From: Paenibacillus mangrovi
GTDB lineage: Bacteria; Bacillota; Bacilli; Paenibacillales; Paenibacillaceae
NCBI RefSeq assembly: GCF_022898935.1
Contig: NZ_JALIRP010000008.1
Span: forward strand, 186,001 to 250,000
Length of the DNA stretch: 64,000 nucleotides
Direction: 5' to 3'
In this document: one piece after another, positions 15,199 to 24,699 of the stretch
How the letters are laid out: every line of letters begins with the position of its first letter
How positions within the stretch are numbered: position 1 is the first letter of the stretch
The notes under the pieces: model-generated
Database searches by the model: none
What the model was told of the DNA's origin: nothing
The model's input: the letters and a program-made list of their open reading frames with translations, nothing else
Translations under genes and position numbers: made by a program

Positions 15199-15543
15199 TT
15201 ATTTATGGATCGTTCTGTACACATCCAGCGCCTGCTGAAGGAAGCCTTCGATTTCCTCCCGCGATTTACGCAGCTTGTTGACAAGGCGGACAAGCTCCCG
15301 TCCATCGGCGAAGGCCACAAAACTCGGAATGCCGAGAATGTTCAGTTCCTGGCTGACATCCTCTACTTTGTCAACGTCTACTTCCACAAGCGTCATGTCA
15401 TCAGCGAATTTCTCCTCGACATCCGGCATGAACGGATCCATGAATTTGCAGTCTACACACCAATCGGCTTTGAAAACAGCTACGGTTAGTCGCGAGGATT
15501 GAATCGCAACCTGGAATTCAGCTTCTGAAGTGATCTTTTGCAT
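15199..15543 (-). CDS. Thioredoxin-family protein
   Basis: A 114-aa thioredoxin fold with active site WCVDC (Cys29 and Cys32) and the cis-Pro loop GIPSF. The CVDC motif is atypical compared with CGPC and is acidic between the cysteines, so redox potential and partners may differ. No signal peptide, so cytoplasmic. ATG 15543 has AAGGATTG upstream. It sits upstream of ctaA on the same strand but with terminators between, and is divergent from the YppC-like gene. Confidence 0.88.
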   Translation of the reverse strand: MQKITSEAEFQVAIQSSRLTVAVFKADWCVDCKFMDPFMPDVEEKFADDMTLVEVDVDKVEDVSQELNILGIPSFVAFADGRELVRLVNKLRKSREEIEGFLQQALDVYRTIHK

Positions 15544-15672
15544 CTATAATCAATCCTTTCTGAATATTTTTTGTCCAATTCTTTCCTTAGTGAATCAAAA
15601 TATAGAGTGGAAGTCAAATTTTTGAGCCATACTGTGACTAAGCTCATTTCACACGGAAAGGAAGATCCGTCC

Positions 15673-17061
15673 ATGGCGAAGAAGGAGGAAGAACGCTCTG
15701 CATTTCAAGGTTTTATCCGTCTCGCTAAGACGCTCCCACAGACCGCCGCAGAAGCGGTGAAAGGGAAATATGCCTGCTGGAAGGCATCCCAGCTTCTGAT
15801 CAAAGAACAGAGATCGTTCGGCTGGAGGGAAACGGCTGCCTACAGCATTCGAGACCAGCTCGATAAGCTGCTGAGCGACCGTAACCGTATACGTGACATC
15901 GCCTTCGGAAAAGAGGAGGCTGCAGCACCGCTATCGCCGGAGGATCGGGATATCGTGCAGCAAATCCGTGAGTCTGTGCTCCAAGCCAACCGGAGCAATA
16001 TCACGCGCACAGAAGCTTATTATGATTGCTATCGCGAATTTCCGGAGCTGCACTGGTCTTTTCTGGCCCATATGGTCTCCCGCAACGCAGGCTGGAATAT
16101 GACGGACTTAAAGGGCGGCCTGTTGTCCGATGTAGTCTCGGGCCAGCTTCAAGAGGATATGTATCAGATGCTGGAGCGGAGCAACGCCCTAATCTTTCTG
16201 GATGCCTATCCGCAGCTGCTTCTCTACATACACAGCCGGAAGCTCGGGAGAAGTCTGTTTCACCTCCTGCCCGAGTTTCGCGTCTCGGCTTTTATGCGCC
16301 CATTCTGGGAAAGATTCTGGATCGAGCGTGACAGCGCGCTGCTGGCGGTCGGTCTCATTATCAACGAACAGAACTATATTGAGGGCAGGGTCATCCAGAA
16401 CAGCTACTTTCAGAAAAACATTTTGCAAAGTCCCGTATTCGCACTTCACAGTAGATTTCAGATGAATCAAGTTATTTTTCCGATGCTCGTACAGCCTGAT
16501 GCCTCAAAAGCCGATGAAGATCCAGGCGAAAATGAGGCAGATAGTGGCGAGAATGACCAAGCCTGTCCTGAAGGCTGCCGGGGCATGGTCGGACTGATCC
16601 TGGAGCATTTCTCGAATCTTGAGGAACGGATCGAATTCGGAAAAGCGCTCTACGCCATCCTGTTCGGATATAAGGACGTATTGGCCGGAGTCGAAGCTTT
16701 CGCCGCAGAAACCGTGCATCTCGGCTCACGGGAGGAGTATTGGCCCAAGCTGTTTACCCGCGATAAAAAAGCAGCCCTGAACTCTCCACTGGAGAGCACA
16801 GAGCTGCTTAAATCGGAATGGCTGCCGGAAGGCAAACGGTTATACAGCCCGGCGCTAAGCGAGGTTTGGCATGATATGCCTTACGAGCCCATTACCCAGT
16901 ACGACTGGTTTAAAAGCAAAAAAGCGATCGATCAGGTGACGCGTCCGAAAAGGCCGATTTTCATCGAGATGACGCATGCCCACCGTTATGCCATTCATAA
17001 AACCGCTCTAACCCATGATGCGGATAGAGCGGTAACCGAAACATCGGAAGACAGGGACTGA
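15673..17061 (+). CDS. DUF2515 protein (YppC-like)
   Basis: A 462-aa cytoplasmic protein with no known function, resembling B. subtilis YppC. Diagnostic stretches include RSNITRTEAYYDCYREFPELHW and HMVSRNAGWNMTDLKG. The frame is open to ATG 15571, but ATG 15673 is preferred because GGAAAGGA lies about 9 nt before it and the upstream codons overlap the divergent promoter region. There is an acidic low-complexity insertion around DEDPGENEADSGEND. Divergent from the thioredoxin-like gene. Confidence 0.75.
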   Translation: MAKKEEERSAFQGFIRLAKTLPQTAAEAVKGKYACWKASQLLIKEQRSFGWRETAAYSIRDQLDKLLSDRNRIRDIAFGKEEAAAPLSPEDRDIVQQIRESVLQANRSNITRTEAYYDCYREFPELHWSFLAHMVSRNAGWNMTDLKGGLLSDVVSGQLQEDMYQMLERSNALIFLDAYPQLLLYIHSRKLGRSLFHLLPEFRVSAFMRPFWERFWIERDSALLAVGLIINEQNYIEGRVIQNSYFQKNILQSPVFALHSRFQMNQVIFPMLVQPDASKADEDPGENEADSGENDQACPEGCRGMVGLILEHFSNLEERIEFGKALYAILFGYKDVLAGVEAFAAETVHLGSREEYWPKLFTRDKKAALNSPLESTELLKSEWLPEGKRLYSPALSEVWHDMPYEPITQYDWFKSKKAIDQVTRPKRPIFIEMTHAHRYAIHKTALTHDADRAVTETSEDRD

Positions 17062-17072
17062 CGATATGTTAT

Positions 17073-18713
17073 CTATTGTCCCTGCGAATCGCTGGACTTG
17101 AAGCGTGCTGGCTGCAGGCGCATGAGCGGCCGAAGCAGCTTCTGCACCTTGCGAGGGTAGTTCACAAGCTCATACTGGCGCAGTACGCCAAACATAATCA
17201 TCAGCACCAGGTAGAGAATGACGACAGCGCAGCCGACAATGATGCAGGTGATCAAGAATGCCAGGCGGTCAGGCATGATGCGCGTGAGCTGGATACCTGC
17301 CTCATTCAGTCCATAGCCTACTGCGGAGGTCAGGATCACGGTCAGCACAAAGCCTGTCCAACGTTTGCCAAGGATCGAAAAAGGAACGATGACCTTCAGC
17401 ATTTTGAGGTTCAGTAGCGTGATCACCAGGAAGCAAAGCCCGGTGGCTGCGACGATGCCATAAATACCAAACCATTGGGCAAGCAGAAAGCTTCCCGCCA
17501 GCTTCACCAGAATGCCAATCATTACATTGACCATCGATACCTTCGCCTTGTTGACGCCCAAAAGAATGGAGTTGGTCGTCATCATCGTGATCTGGAAGAT
17601 CGTGCCGAACGTAAGCAGCGCAATGATCCCGCTTCCGTCAAGGGTGCTGAACAAGAGTCCGTTAATCGAATATGCCGCTGTACACAGCGCAATGACGATC
17701 GGCATCCCGGTGAGTACGGAGATACGCAGCGCCAGCGTCATCTGCTGCTGCAAATGCTCCTGATCCTTCCTGGCAAAAGCTGCCGAGATAACCGGAATCA
17801 GCGAAGTGCTGAGCGCGATGGCCAGAATCGGCGGAATGCCGGCGATGCTTTGAGCGCGCTGTCCGAGAATCCCGAGCAGCTCCGTTGCTTTTGCTGCCCC
17901 GACCTGACCGATCAGGAGCGGATTGACGATGGAGGAGTCGATAAAGTTAACCGCCGGAACGGTTAAGGATGACAGCACAATCGGAATGGACAGCGTAAAA
18001 ATGTCCTTGTAAATTTTCATCAGCGGCAGCTTCGTCTCGGAACGCTCCTGAAGAATCTCCGCCTTATCCTGTTTACGGATCTTCACCGTATAGTACAGCA
18101 TAACCGCAAATGCCCCGATGCTACCGAGCACCCCGCCGAAGGAAGCGCCCGCAGCCACCCAGCTTCCACTGTAGCCGGCTTTCAGCATGAAATACGCCAA
18201 AAGAATAGCCGTGCCTACACGCGCGAACTGCTCGACAATTTGCGAAATGCCGCCGGCCGTCATGTTATTTCTTCCTTGAAAATATCCCCGCATCATAGCG
18301 ATCGTCGGAAACAGGAGCAGCGCAGGCGCCAAGGCACGGATGGACAGCGCAGCCTCCGGCACTTTGGAGATATATGTTGCATAAAACGGCGCCAGTACAT
18401 ACAGAAGTACGGTTATAATGACTCCGGCAAATGCCGCAAACAGCAGCGCGGCACGATACACCTGGCGCGCCTCACCCGGCCGCTTTAATGCGTACCTTTC
18501 GGATACCATTTTACTAAGCGTGCTCGGAATGCCGGCAGTGGCTACCGTGAGCAGCATCAGATACACGTTGTTGGCAATGGAGAATGACGCCTTGCCGACA
18601 TCATCAAACAAATGATCGAGGGGCACCCTCTGTACCAGCCCGAGCACTCTCGCCACGAGTGCCGCAGCGGCCAGGATCAGTGTACCTTTAATAAACGATT
18701 CTTTTTTAGCCAA
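17073..18713 (-). CDS. MurJ/SpoVB-type lipid-linked oligosaccharide flippase
   Basis: A 546-aa MVF/MOP-superfamily membrane protein with about 14 transmembrane helices. Family-typical stretches are TLILAAAALVARVLGLVQRVPLDH at the N-terminus and MRGYFQGRNNMTAGGISQIVEQFARVG near 140-165. Relatives move lipid II (MurJ/YtgP) or act in the spore cortex (SpoVB); which role applies here cannot be told. TTG 18713 is the likely start, since the in-frame ATG at 18758 adds a polar stretch not seen in the family. The short basic tail ends in SSDSQGQ. Convergent with the YppC-like gene, 12 bp apart. Confidence 0.88.
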   Translation of the reverse strand: MAKKESFIKGTLILAAAALVARVLGLVQRVPLDHLFDDVGKASFSIANNVYLMLLTVATAGIPSTLSKMVSERYALKRPGEARQVYRAALLFAAFAGVIITVLLYVLAPFYATYISKVPEAALSIRALAPALLLFPTIAMMRGYFQGRNNMTAGGISQIVEQFARVGTAILLAYFMLKAGYSGSWVAAGASFGGVLGSIGAFAVMLYYTVKIRKQDKAEILQERSETKLPLMKIYKDIFTLSIPIVLSSLTVPAVNFIDSSIVNPLLIGQVGAAKATELLGILGQRAQSIAGIPPILAIALSTSLIPVISAAFARKDQEHLQQQMTLALRISVLTGMPIVIALCTAAYSINGLLFSTLDGSGIIALLTFGTIFQITMMTTNSILLGVNKAKVSMVNVMIGILVKLAGSFLLAQWFGIYGIVAATGLCFLVITLLNLKMLKVIVPFSILGKRWTGFVLTVILTSAVGYGLNEAGIQLTRIMPDRLAFLITCIIVGCAVVILYLVLMIMFGVLRQYELVNYPRKVQKLLRPLMRLQPARFKSSDSQGQ

Positions 18714-18788
18714 ACTCTTTTCCCTTCTTTCCCCCAGCAAGCACACCCCATGGAGCATATGTCTGAAAACTTGTTATTTTACACCATT

Positions 18789-19274
18789 TTAAAAAACAGC
18801 AATCCAGATAAAGAACACGACAATCATCACAATTTGCAAAATAATTTTCATGACCATACTGCTGAACAGACCCACCAGTGTACCAAAGCCGACCTTTGTG
18901 GATTTCGACACCGAAGATCCGCCCAGCAATTCGCCAACAAAGGCCCCCAAAAACGGACCAATGACAAGCCCAAATGCCGGAATGACGAATGGCCCGATGA
19001 TGACGCCGATGGTACTTAGGATGACGGACAATCGGGAGCCGCCGTACTTCTTCGTCCCCCATGCACTGACCAAATAATCCGCCACAAACAGGACGACCAT
19101 GATCAGGATCTCAATAATCCAGAACCACACATTAAAATGCCCAAACGTAAAGAACCAGCCATAGACGAAAAAGGCAACAAAAATCGCCACCGAGCCCGGC
19201 AGCACGGGGACAACCGCCCCAGCTATACCGACGGCGAACAAGGCTATGATCAGAATCCATCCGAGTACAGCCAT
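18789..19274 (-). CDS. DUF456 membrane protein
   Basis: A 161-aa membrane protein of the DUF456 family with five or so hydrophobic segments and the repeated glycine-rich motifs GAVVPVLPGS and GPFLGAFVGELLGG that define the family. Function unknown. A GAGGAG site lies 9 nt before ATG 19274. It is followed by the flippase gene on the same strand with a 75-nt gap. Confidence 0.88.
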   Translation of the reverse strand: MAVLGWILIIALFAVGIAGAVVPVLPGSVAIFVAFFVYGWFFTFGHFNVWFWIIEILIMVVLFVADYLVSAWGTKKYGGSRLSVILSTIGVIIGPFVIPAFGLVIGPFLGAFVGELLGGSSVSKSTKVGFGTLVGLFSSMVMKIILQIVMIVVFFIWIAVF

Positions 19275-19334
19275 AGTCTTTAATCTCCTCTAATTAATAT
19301 AGTTTAAGCTAAGCAGTCTTTTTCTCGGCTTATT

Positions 19335-20075
19335 CTATACAAAAATAAATTGTTCAATCACTTTGGCAATGCCGTCTTCATCATTGCTTGCAGTAACGAA
19401 ATCCGCGCTATCCTTTACCACCTGCTGCGCATTGCCCATAGCGATGCCAAGGCCTGCCGCCTGGATGGCAGCCAGATCATTCATACTGTCGCCGACTGCA
19501 ATCACCTCACTCATAGTAAGTCCGAGCAAACCGCATACCTCTTGAATCCCGGCTGCCTTGTTGATGCCCTGCGGATTCACTTCGAGATTATGAGGGGAAG
19601 AGTTCGTAATTTCAAGTCCACCCAGTTCCTGAAGTTTCATCAGAATGCGGTGACGCGCGTCATCATCTTCCGTATGAAAACCGAATTTAAGCCATTCCTT
19701 GCCTTCGATTCCGTCTACCCACTTATCCCTATTATAAACACGTTCAACGGAGTAGGCCCAGTACCAGCAGTCTTCCTCCACTGCGAGATCATGCATGACT
19801 GAAATCAGCATGGGATCCATCAGGGAGCGCTGATGCAAATCATGTGGTGCACGCCAGATTTCACTTCCGTTCACCGTAATCATAGGCGTAGTCAAGCCAA
19901 GCTCCTCACCGTAAGGCAGTGCACTTTCAAAGCTTCTTCCAGTCGAGAGACATACATGAATACCCTTCTCCTTGGCTTTTTGTATCCATTCGGACGTAAG
20001 CGGAGAAATAAAGTGCTCACTCGTTAGCAGGGTTCCATCCATATCCAGAGCCAGAAGCTTATATTTATTATTCAT
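19335..20075 (-). CDS. Cof-type HAD-IIB sugar phosphatase
   Basis: A 246-aa haloacid dehalogenase-superfamily hydrolase. Motif I is DMDGT with nucleophile Asp11 and acid/base Asp13, motif II is STGR, motif III Lys is in QGINKAAG and motif IV is VGDSMNDLAAIQAAG. The long C2B cap and these motifs define the Cof subfamily, which removes phosphate from sugar phosphates, FMN or PLP; the substrate here is not predictable. GGGGGAAC precedes ATG 20075. Confidence 0.9.
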   Translation of the reverse strand: MNNKYKLLALDMDGTLLTSEHFISPLTSEWIQKAKEKGIHVCLSTGRSFESALPYGEELGLTTPMITVNGSEIWRAPHDLHQRSLMDPMLISVMHDLAVEEDCWYWAYSVERVYNRDKWVDGIEGKEWLKFGFHTEDDDARHRILMKLQELGGLEITNSSPHNLEVNPQGINKAAGIQEVCGLLGLTMSEVIAVGDSMNDLAAIQAAGLGIAMGNAQQVVKDSADFVTASNDEDGIAKVIEQFIFV

Positions 20076-20189
20076 GCCGTTCCCCCTATGATCTCTTTTT
20101 CACGATTCACGTACATACACGGACATTTTACCATAAAGCTGGGGAGAGCAACAAAAGGGTTTTTCACTAGCACGCGATATATGAACAGT

Positions 20190-20229
20190 TCAGGGGCAGG
20201 TCCGGGTTTCCCCAAAGCCTGCCCCTGAT
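20190..20229 (-). terminator. Hairpin downstream of the first class B PBP gene
   Basis: TCAGGGGCAGG (20190-20200) and CCTGCCCCTGA (20219-20229) form a perfect 11-bp stem 7 nt after the stop codon. No clear T tract follows, so the terminator call is tentative. Confidence 0.5.
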
Positions 20230-20236
20230 TTCTGAT

Positions 20237-22330
20237 TTATTGATGGTTGCCGGTAGAATTATTGCTCGTACCGTTGGTGCTCGTGCCATTGGTGCTCGTG
20301 TCCGTGGTCTTTTTACCCTTCGGAACTCCGTCGAGCCCATATACCTGATCGTACGCATCGAACATTTTCCGCGCGATCGGAGCGGCACTTTGCGAACCGA
20401 AGCCGCCCTCAGGAATCATGACGGCGACAGCCAGCGTTGGATTATCACGTGGCGCATAGGCGATGAATACGCCGTTATCGACGAGCTGATGACCGACCTG
20501 CTGCGTTGAGGTACCCGTTTTACGGGCAAACGGATAAGGGAAGTCTCCAAATGCGGATACGTCACTCTTCATGCCCGTACGGATTTCATCCCAATATGCT
20601 TGAGGGAAATCCACTGTATTCAGGACCTCCGGCTTGAAGGTCTTCACGATATTGCCATTTTCATCGGTAATTTTGCTGACCAGCTGCGGCTTCATCCGCT
20701 TCCCTTGGTTAGCCAGCATCGCTGTGTACTGCGCAAGCTGCAGCGTCGTGTATTTACCTTGCTGTCCAAAAGACGCGTACGCCATCGCAGCCTGGGTACT
20801 GCCCGCTTGCTTGACGTTCATGTACTCCTTGCGTCCCTTCCATTCGCCAGGAAGCCCGCTTCCCGTCGGGACGCCAAGACCGAATTCGGTCATATACTTA
20901 TCCCAAACATTAATACTTTGATCCTTATATTTGTCGTAGAGCTTGGTGCCGATCTCATCAACCATAAAGGCGTTCGAGGATTTTTCAATCGCCCGCGCCG
21001 GATCCATTCCGCCGTACACATGGCCCCCGGAGTTCTGTACGCGCGTCTGATGACCTTCCTTACCGAAGTAGGCGGCGCCTTTATCCTGGTAATACGTATT
21101 GGTCTTAATCAGACCTTCGTTAAGACCAACCAGTACGCTAAGTGGCTTTATGGTCGAGCCGAGCAGTACGACAGACTCCGGATGATCCCCCTTCTTGCCC
21201 GGGTTAAAGGAACGAATGGTGCCATTTTGATAGACATTCTGGATTTTATTCCAGTTATCCGGCGTTACACTGCCTGTCTGCCAGACATTCGGATCGTAAT
21301 CCGGCATGCTGGCCATGGCTACCACATTGCCTGTCTTTACTTCCATCGCCACAGCATAACCGGTTGTCGCATCTGGATGAGTCCTGCCGGAAACGGGGTG
21401 GGTGTGAAGCCAGTTCAGCTGATCCGTAATCGCCTGCTCCGTAGCAAGCTGAACATCCTTATTAATGGTCGAATAAACATTATCGCCTTTTACCGGCGGT
21501 ACAATTTCGTCTACACCTTCCGGCATATTGCGCGGATTGATTGGAACCTTCTTGTAGCCGTTTTTGCCGCGAAGCTCGTCCTGATACATCAGCTCCAGCC
21601 CGTCGTATCCGACAAACTCCGGTTCCGTGTATACGAGCCCCGGGTCAGTAGTCACATCGCCGCTGCGCTGCTGTTCATCGATCCCCTTGTATTTGTCGAG
21701 GCTCTTCGATCCGCTGAACGTACGGATGTACCCGATCGTTTGAGCCGCAACGCTGTCTGGATCGTAATGGCGGACGCTCTCTTCTTCAATGGAGACTCCT
21801 GGAAATTCGGATTTATGCTCGCTGAAATAAGCGATTTCCTGTTCCGTCAGATTCATTTTGATCCTGCGCGGCATATAGCCCGGATACTTTTTGTAATCCA
21901 GATCCATGGCATCAATGATATCTTGCTTGGTCATTTTTTCGCCGTTTGGATCTCCGTATTTATCGAACACCTCAAGAAGCCGCTGTGCAAGCTCCTCAGC
22001 CTCGGGGCGATTTTTGGCGCCGTTCTTTGAACTATAGTCCTTCATCAATGTGATATAAAGGGATTGTGTCGGTTCCGAGTAGGCCAGCTTCGTACCGGAA
22101 GCATCGTAAATGGTTCCACGGACCGGAGGAAGCGGCACGTCCTTAACGATATTACTGGATTCCTTTTCGGTTAGGGTTGGCCCTTCCACGAATTGAAGAA
22201 TGGCAAGTCTGATAATAATGACGCAGAAAATCACAAAAGTGCTGAAAAAGAACAGGTTGATCCTTAAATTCAGGTTCCCCTTTCTTTTCGTTTCTTCCTG
22301 CTCCGGATGGTCCGGTGTGTAGTCGCTCAC
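20237..22330 (-). CDS. Class B penicillin-binding protein (PBP2 type), copy 1
   Basis: A 697-aa monofunctional DD-transpeptidase for peptidoglycan cross-linking, anchored by an N-terminal helix (about 25-50, FFFSTFVIFCVIIIRLAILQ). A dimerisation/pedestal domain with RGTIYD follows, then the transpeptidase domain with SxxK (Ser392-Thr-Ile-Lys395), SSN, and KTGT (Lys604). The C-terminal tail is Thr/Ser/Asn-rich (STNGTSTNGTSNN). GTG 22330 is preceded by GAGGGGG. It lies 155 bp downstream of a co-oriented paralogue of identical length, so a tandem duplication. Elongation-type PBP2/PbpA-like function is inferred from domain layout; mre/rod genes are not nearby. Confidence 0.9.
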   Translation of the reverse strand: MSDYTPDHPEQEETKRKGNLNLRINLFFFSTFVIFCVIIIRLAILQFVEGPTLTEKESSNIVKDVPLPPVRGTIYDASGTKLAYSEPTQSLYITLMKDYSSKNGAKNRPEAEELAQRLLEVFDKYGDPNGEKMTKQDIIDAMDLDYKKYPGYMPRRIKMNLTEQEIAYFSEHKSEFPGVSIEEESVRHYDPDSVAAQTIGYIRTFSGSKSLDKYKGIDEQQRSGDVTTDPGLVYTEPEFVGYDGLELMYQDELRGKNGYKKVPINPRNMPEGVDEIVPPVKGDNVYSTINKDVQLATEQAITDQLNWLHTHPVSGRTHPDATTGYAVAMEVKTGNVVAMASMPDYDPNVWQTGSVTPDNWNKIQNVYQNGTIRSFNPGKKGDHPESVVLLGSTIKPLSVLVGLNEGLIKTNTYYQDKGAAYFGKEGHQTRVQNSGGHVYGGMDPARAIEKSSNAFMVDEIGTKLYDKYKDQSINVWDKYMTEFGLGVPTGSGLPGEWKGRKEYMNVKQAGSTQAAMAYASFGQQGKYTTLQLAQYTAMLANQGKRMKPQLVSKITDENGNIVKTFKPEVLNTVDFPQAYWDEIRTGMKSDVSAFGDFPYPFARKTGTSTQQVGHQLVDNGVFIAYAPRDNPTLAVAVMIPEGGFGSQSAAPIARKMFDAYDQVYGLDGVPKGKKTTDTSTNGTSTNGTSNNSTGNHQ

Positions 22331-22427
22331 CGGCGTCCCCCCTCTCTAACTATACAAAATAACAAATCTTATTTTAGCATAGATGAAGGGTACTCGGCAT
22401 CTTTCGCTAAATTCCGACCTTTTTCTG

Positions 22428-22472
22428 GAAAATAAAAGCAGCAGAACAGATAAACGCACCTGATTCTGCCGC
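22428..22472 (-). terminator. Terminator between the tandem PBP genes
   Basis: On the minus strand GCGGCAGAA pairs with TTCTGCTGC (one wobble), followed by TTTTATTTT. It lies 13 nt after the stop of the upstream copy, so the two paralogues can be transcribed separately. Confidence 0.75.
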
Positions 22473-22485
22473 TATAAAGCTCCTA

Positions 22486-24579
22486 TTAATGCTGCTTGTT
22501 CGCCGCTGTATCCTGGTCCGATGGGCCAGCCGCATTTTGCAACTGCTTATTTGGCACTCCGGTAAGCCCATATACCTGATCGTAAGCATCGAATATTTTG
22601 CGGGCTACTGGGGCGGCACTGTATGCGCCGAATCCCCCTTCCGGAATAACCACGGCAACGGCAAGCTTGGGGTTGTTGCGCGGAGCATAGGCGATGAACA
22701 CTCCGTTGTCTATTAGCCCGTCTCGCCCTGAATCCTGCTGAGAGGTACCCGTTTTCCGAGCAAAATCATACGGGAATCCTGCGAAAGCTTCGCTGACGCT
22801 CGTATTCATTCCTTTGCGGATCAGTTTCCAATAGGAAGAATCGAATTTGACCGTACTCAGCACTTCTCGCTTGCTCTGTTTCACGACCTTGCCACTGGCG
22901 TCTGTAATTTTGCTTACGATTTGCGGCTTGATGCGCTCTCCCTCATTTGCAAGCGTAGCGGTATACTGTGCCAGCTGCAGAGGTGTATATTTGCCGCCTT
23001 GGCCGAAAGATGCGTAGACAAGCGCAGCCTGAGGGCTGCCGATCGTATTCTTCTTGCCTTCGACAGGTCTATAATCGATCGTTCCCAGATACTCTTTTGG
23101 AAGATCAATACCTGTCGATACGCCAAGCCCAAATTCTTTCATATACTTATCCCATTCTTCAACGCCTTTATTTCCGTACTTTTTATACAAACTGTTACCT
23201 ACCATATCAACCATAAACACGTTGGAGGAATGCTCTATAGCGTCGGCAGGCGTGCGGAAATAGCCGTAGGCGTGCCCTTGAGAATTACGGACGGGTTTTT
23301 GCTCCTTCCCGAAATAGGTGACCCCTGTGTCATTGTAAGTCGTAGTCGTCGTAAAAAGCTTTTCATTTAACCCGACGAGCACGCTCAGCGGTTTAATCGT
23401 CGATCCGAGCAAAACAGCTGAATCAAACTTATGCTTCGATTTGCCCGAGCTAAAAGGAGTTACGGCACCATTTTGGTAATTTCCGTTTAATTTATCGAAG
23501 TCCGCCGTAGATGCCGCACCCGTTTTCCATATATTCGTATCGTAATCGGGAATGCTGGCCATCGCCACGATATTGCCCGTATCGACTTCCATCGCTACCG
23601 CGTAGCCGGTGACCGCTTCCGGATGTGTTTTGCCGGAAACCGGATGGGAGTGCAGCCAAGCCAGCTGATCTATAATGGCCTGTTCAGTTTTCATCTGGAC
23701 TTCTTTATTAATCGTCAGCCACACATCATTTCCCTTGACCGGCGGAACAATGTCCACCACTTCCTCCGGAATGTTAGCCGAATTGATCGACATCACCTTA
23801 AAACCGTTTTCACCTCTAAGTTCATTCTGAAAGGATAACTCCACACCATCAAAGCCGACGAGCTCGTCCTTCGTATATGTATCACCTGGCTCCGCCGTCC
23901 CATCAGCACTTTCAGTTCTCGCCTTATCATAAGCTTTCAAAACTTCCGTACGCTTAAAGGATTTGACATAGCCTACTGTCTGAACAGCTACCGTATCCGG
24001 GTTATACTGCCGAATTGATTCCTCAATGATCTCAATTCCCGGAAAATCAGATTTATGTTCCATGAAGTATTGAATTTCTTTCTGGTTCAGCCCCATCTTG
24101 ATGCGGCGCGGTGCATACCCTTTATCCTGCTTGGATTCCAGATCCATCGCTTCGATGACTTCATCCTTGGTTAGGGGCTGTATGTCCTTGTCCCCGAGCC
24201 GCTTGAAGGCAGCCGCCATCTGTTCGGCGATCTTCTCGATTTCAGGACGGTTTTTCATGCCTTTCTCCGTTGTTTTGCTGTAATCCTTCATCAGCGTTAT
24301 ATACAGTGATTCGACAGGCTTTGAATAGGCAAGCTTAACTCCGGTGGCATCCCGAATATTCCCGCGGTCCGGCGGTAGAGGGATATTCTTGGTGTTCTGA
24401 TTGGTCTCTTTCTCCGTCAAACTGGGGGATTCAACAAACTGGATGACTGCCAAACGGACAATGATCACACAAAAAATAATAAAAGTGCTGAAGAAAAACA
24501 TATTAATGCGGACATTCTGGCTGTTTTTGTTTTCAGCTTCCATTTCCTCCGGCGATTTTCCAGACATGAACAAGCCCAA
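22486..24579 (-). CDS. Class B penicillin-binding protein (PBP2 type), copy 2
   Basis: Paralogue of the adjacent gene, also 697 aa from TTG 24579 (GGGGAA 6 nt upstream; ATG 24567 is the alternative). It has an N-terminal anchor (MFFFSTFIIFCVIIVRLAVIQF), RGNIRD pedestal motif, transpeptidase SxxK at Ser393 (GSTIK), SSN in IEHSSNVF, and KTGTS. It differs from copy 1 in the linker and in the C-terminal tail, which is Gln/Asp/Ala-rich rather than Asn/Thr-rich, so the copies have diverged. Functional redundancy or stage-specific expression is plausible but not shown by sequence. Confidence 0.88.
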   Translation of the reverse strand: MGLFMSGKSPEEMEAENKNSQNVRINMFFFSTFIIFCVIIVRLAVIQFVESPSLTEKETNQNTKNIPLPPDRGNIRDATGVKLAYSKPVESLYITLMKDYSKTTEKGMKNRPEIEKIAEQMAAAFKRLGDKDIQPLTKDEVIEAMDLESKQDKGYAPRRIKMGLNQKEIQYFMEHKSDFPGIEIIEESIRQYNPDTVAVQTVGYVKSFKRTEVLKAYDKARTESADGTAEPGDTYTKDELVGFDGVELSFQNELRGENGFKVMSINSANIPEEVVDIVPPVKGNDVWLTINKEVQMKTEQAIIDQLAWLHSHPVSGKTHPEAVTGYAVAMEVDTGNIVAMASIPDYDTNIWKTGAASTADFDKLNGNYQNGAVTPFSSGKSKHKFDSAVLLGSTIKPLSVLVGLNEKLFTTTTTYNDTGVTYFGKEQKPVRNSQGHAYGYFRTPADAIEHSSNVFMVDMVGNSLYKKYGNKGVEEWDKYMKEFGLGVSTGIDLPKEYLGTIDYRPVEGKKNTIGSPQAALVYASFGQGGKYTPLQLAQYTATLANEGERIKPQIVSKITDASGKVVKQSKREVLSTVKFDSSYWKLIRKGMNTSVSEAFAGFPYDFARKTGTSQQDSGRDGLIDNGVFIAYAPRNNPKLAVAVVIPEGGFGAYSAAPVARKIFDAYDQVYGLTGVPNKQLQNAAGPSDQDTAANKQH

Positions 24580-24699
24580 AGTCCATTCCCCGTTTCCCCG
24601 ATTCCATTATTTAACACTTCACGTATAAATTTTAACATATGTAACCATAATTAGGGAATTCATTTCCCGGGCTATAACTTTAATATCATTTGCTTTTGA

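Noticed and set aside
20600..22030. 476-codon plus-strand open frame opposite the first PBP gene
   Set aside because: It is antisense to a gene with complete PBP motifs, its protein has no recognisable features, and long antisense frames are common opposite codon-biased genes.
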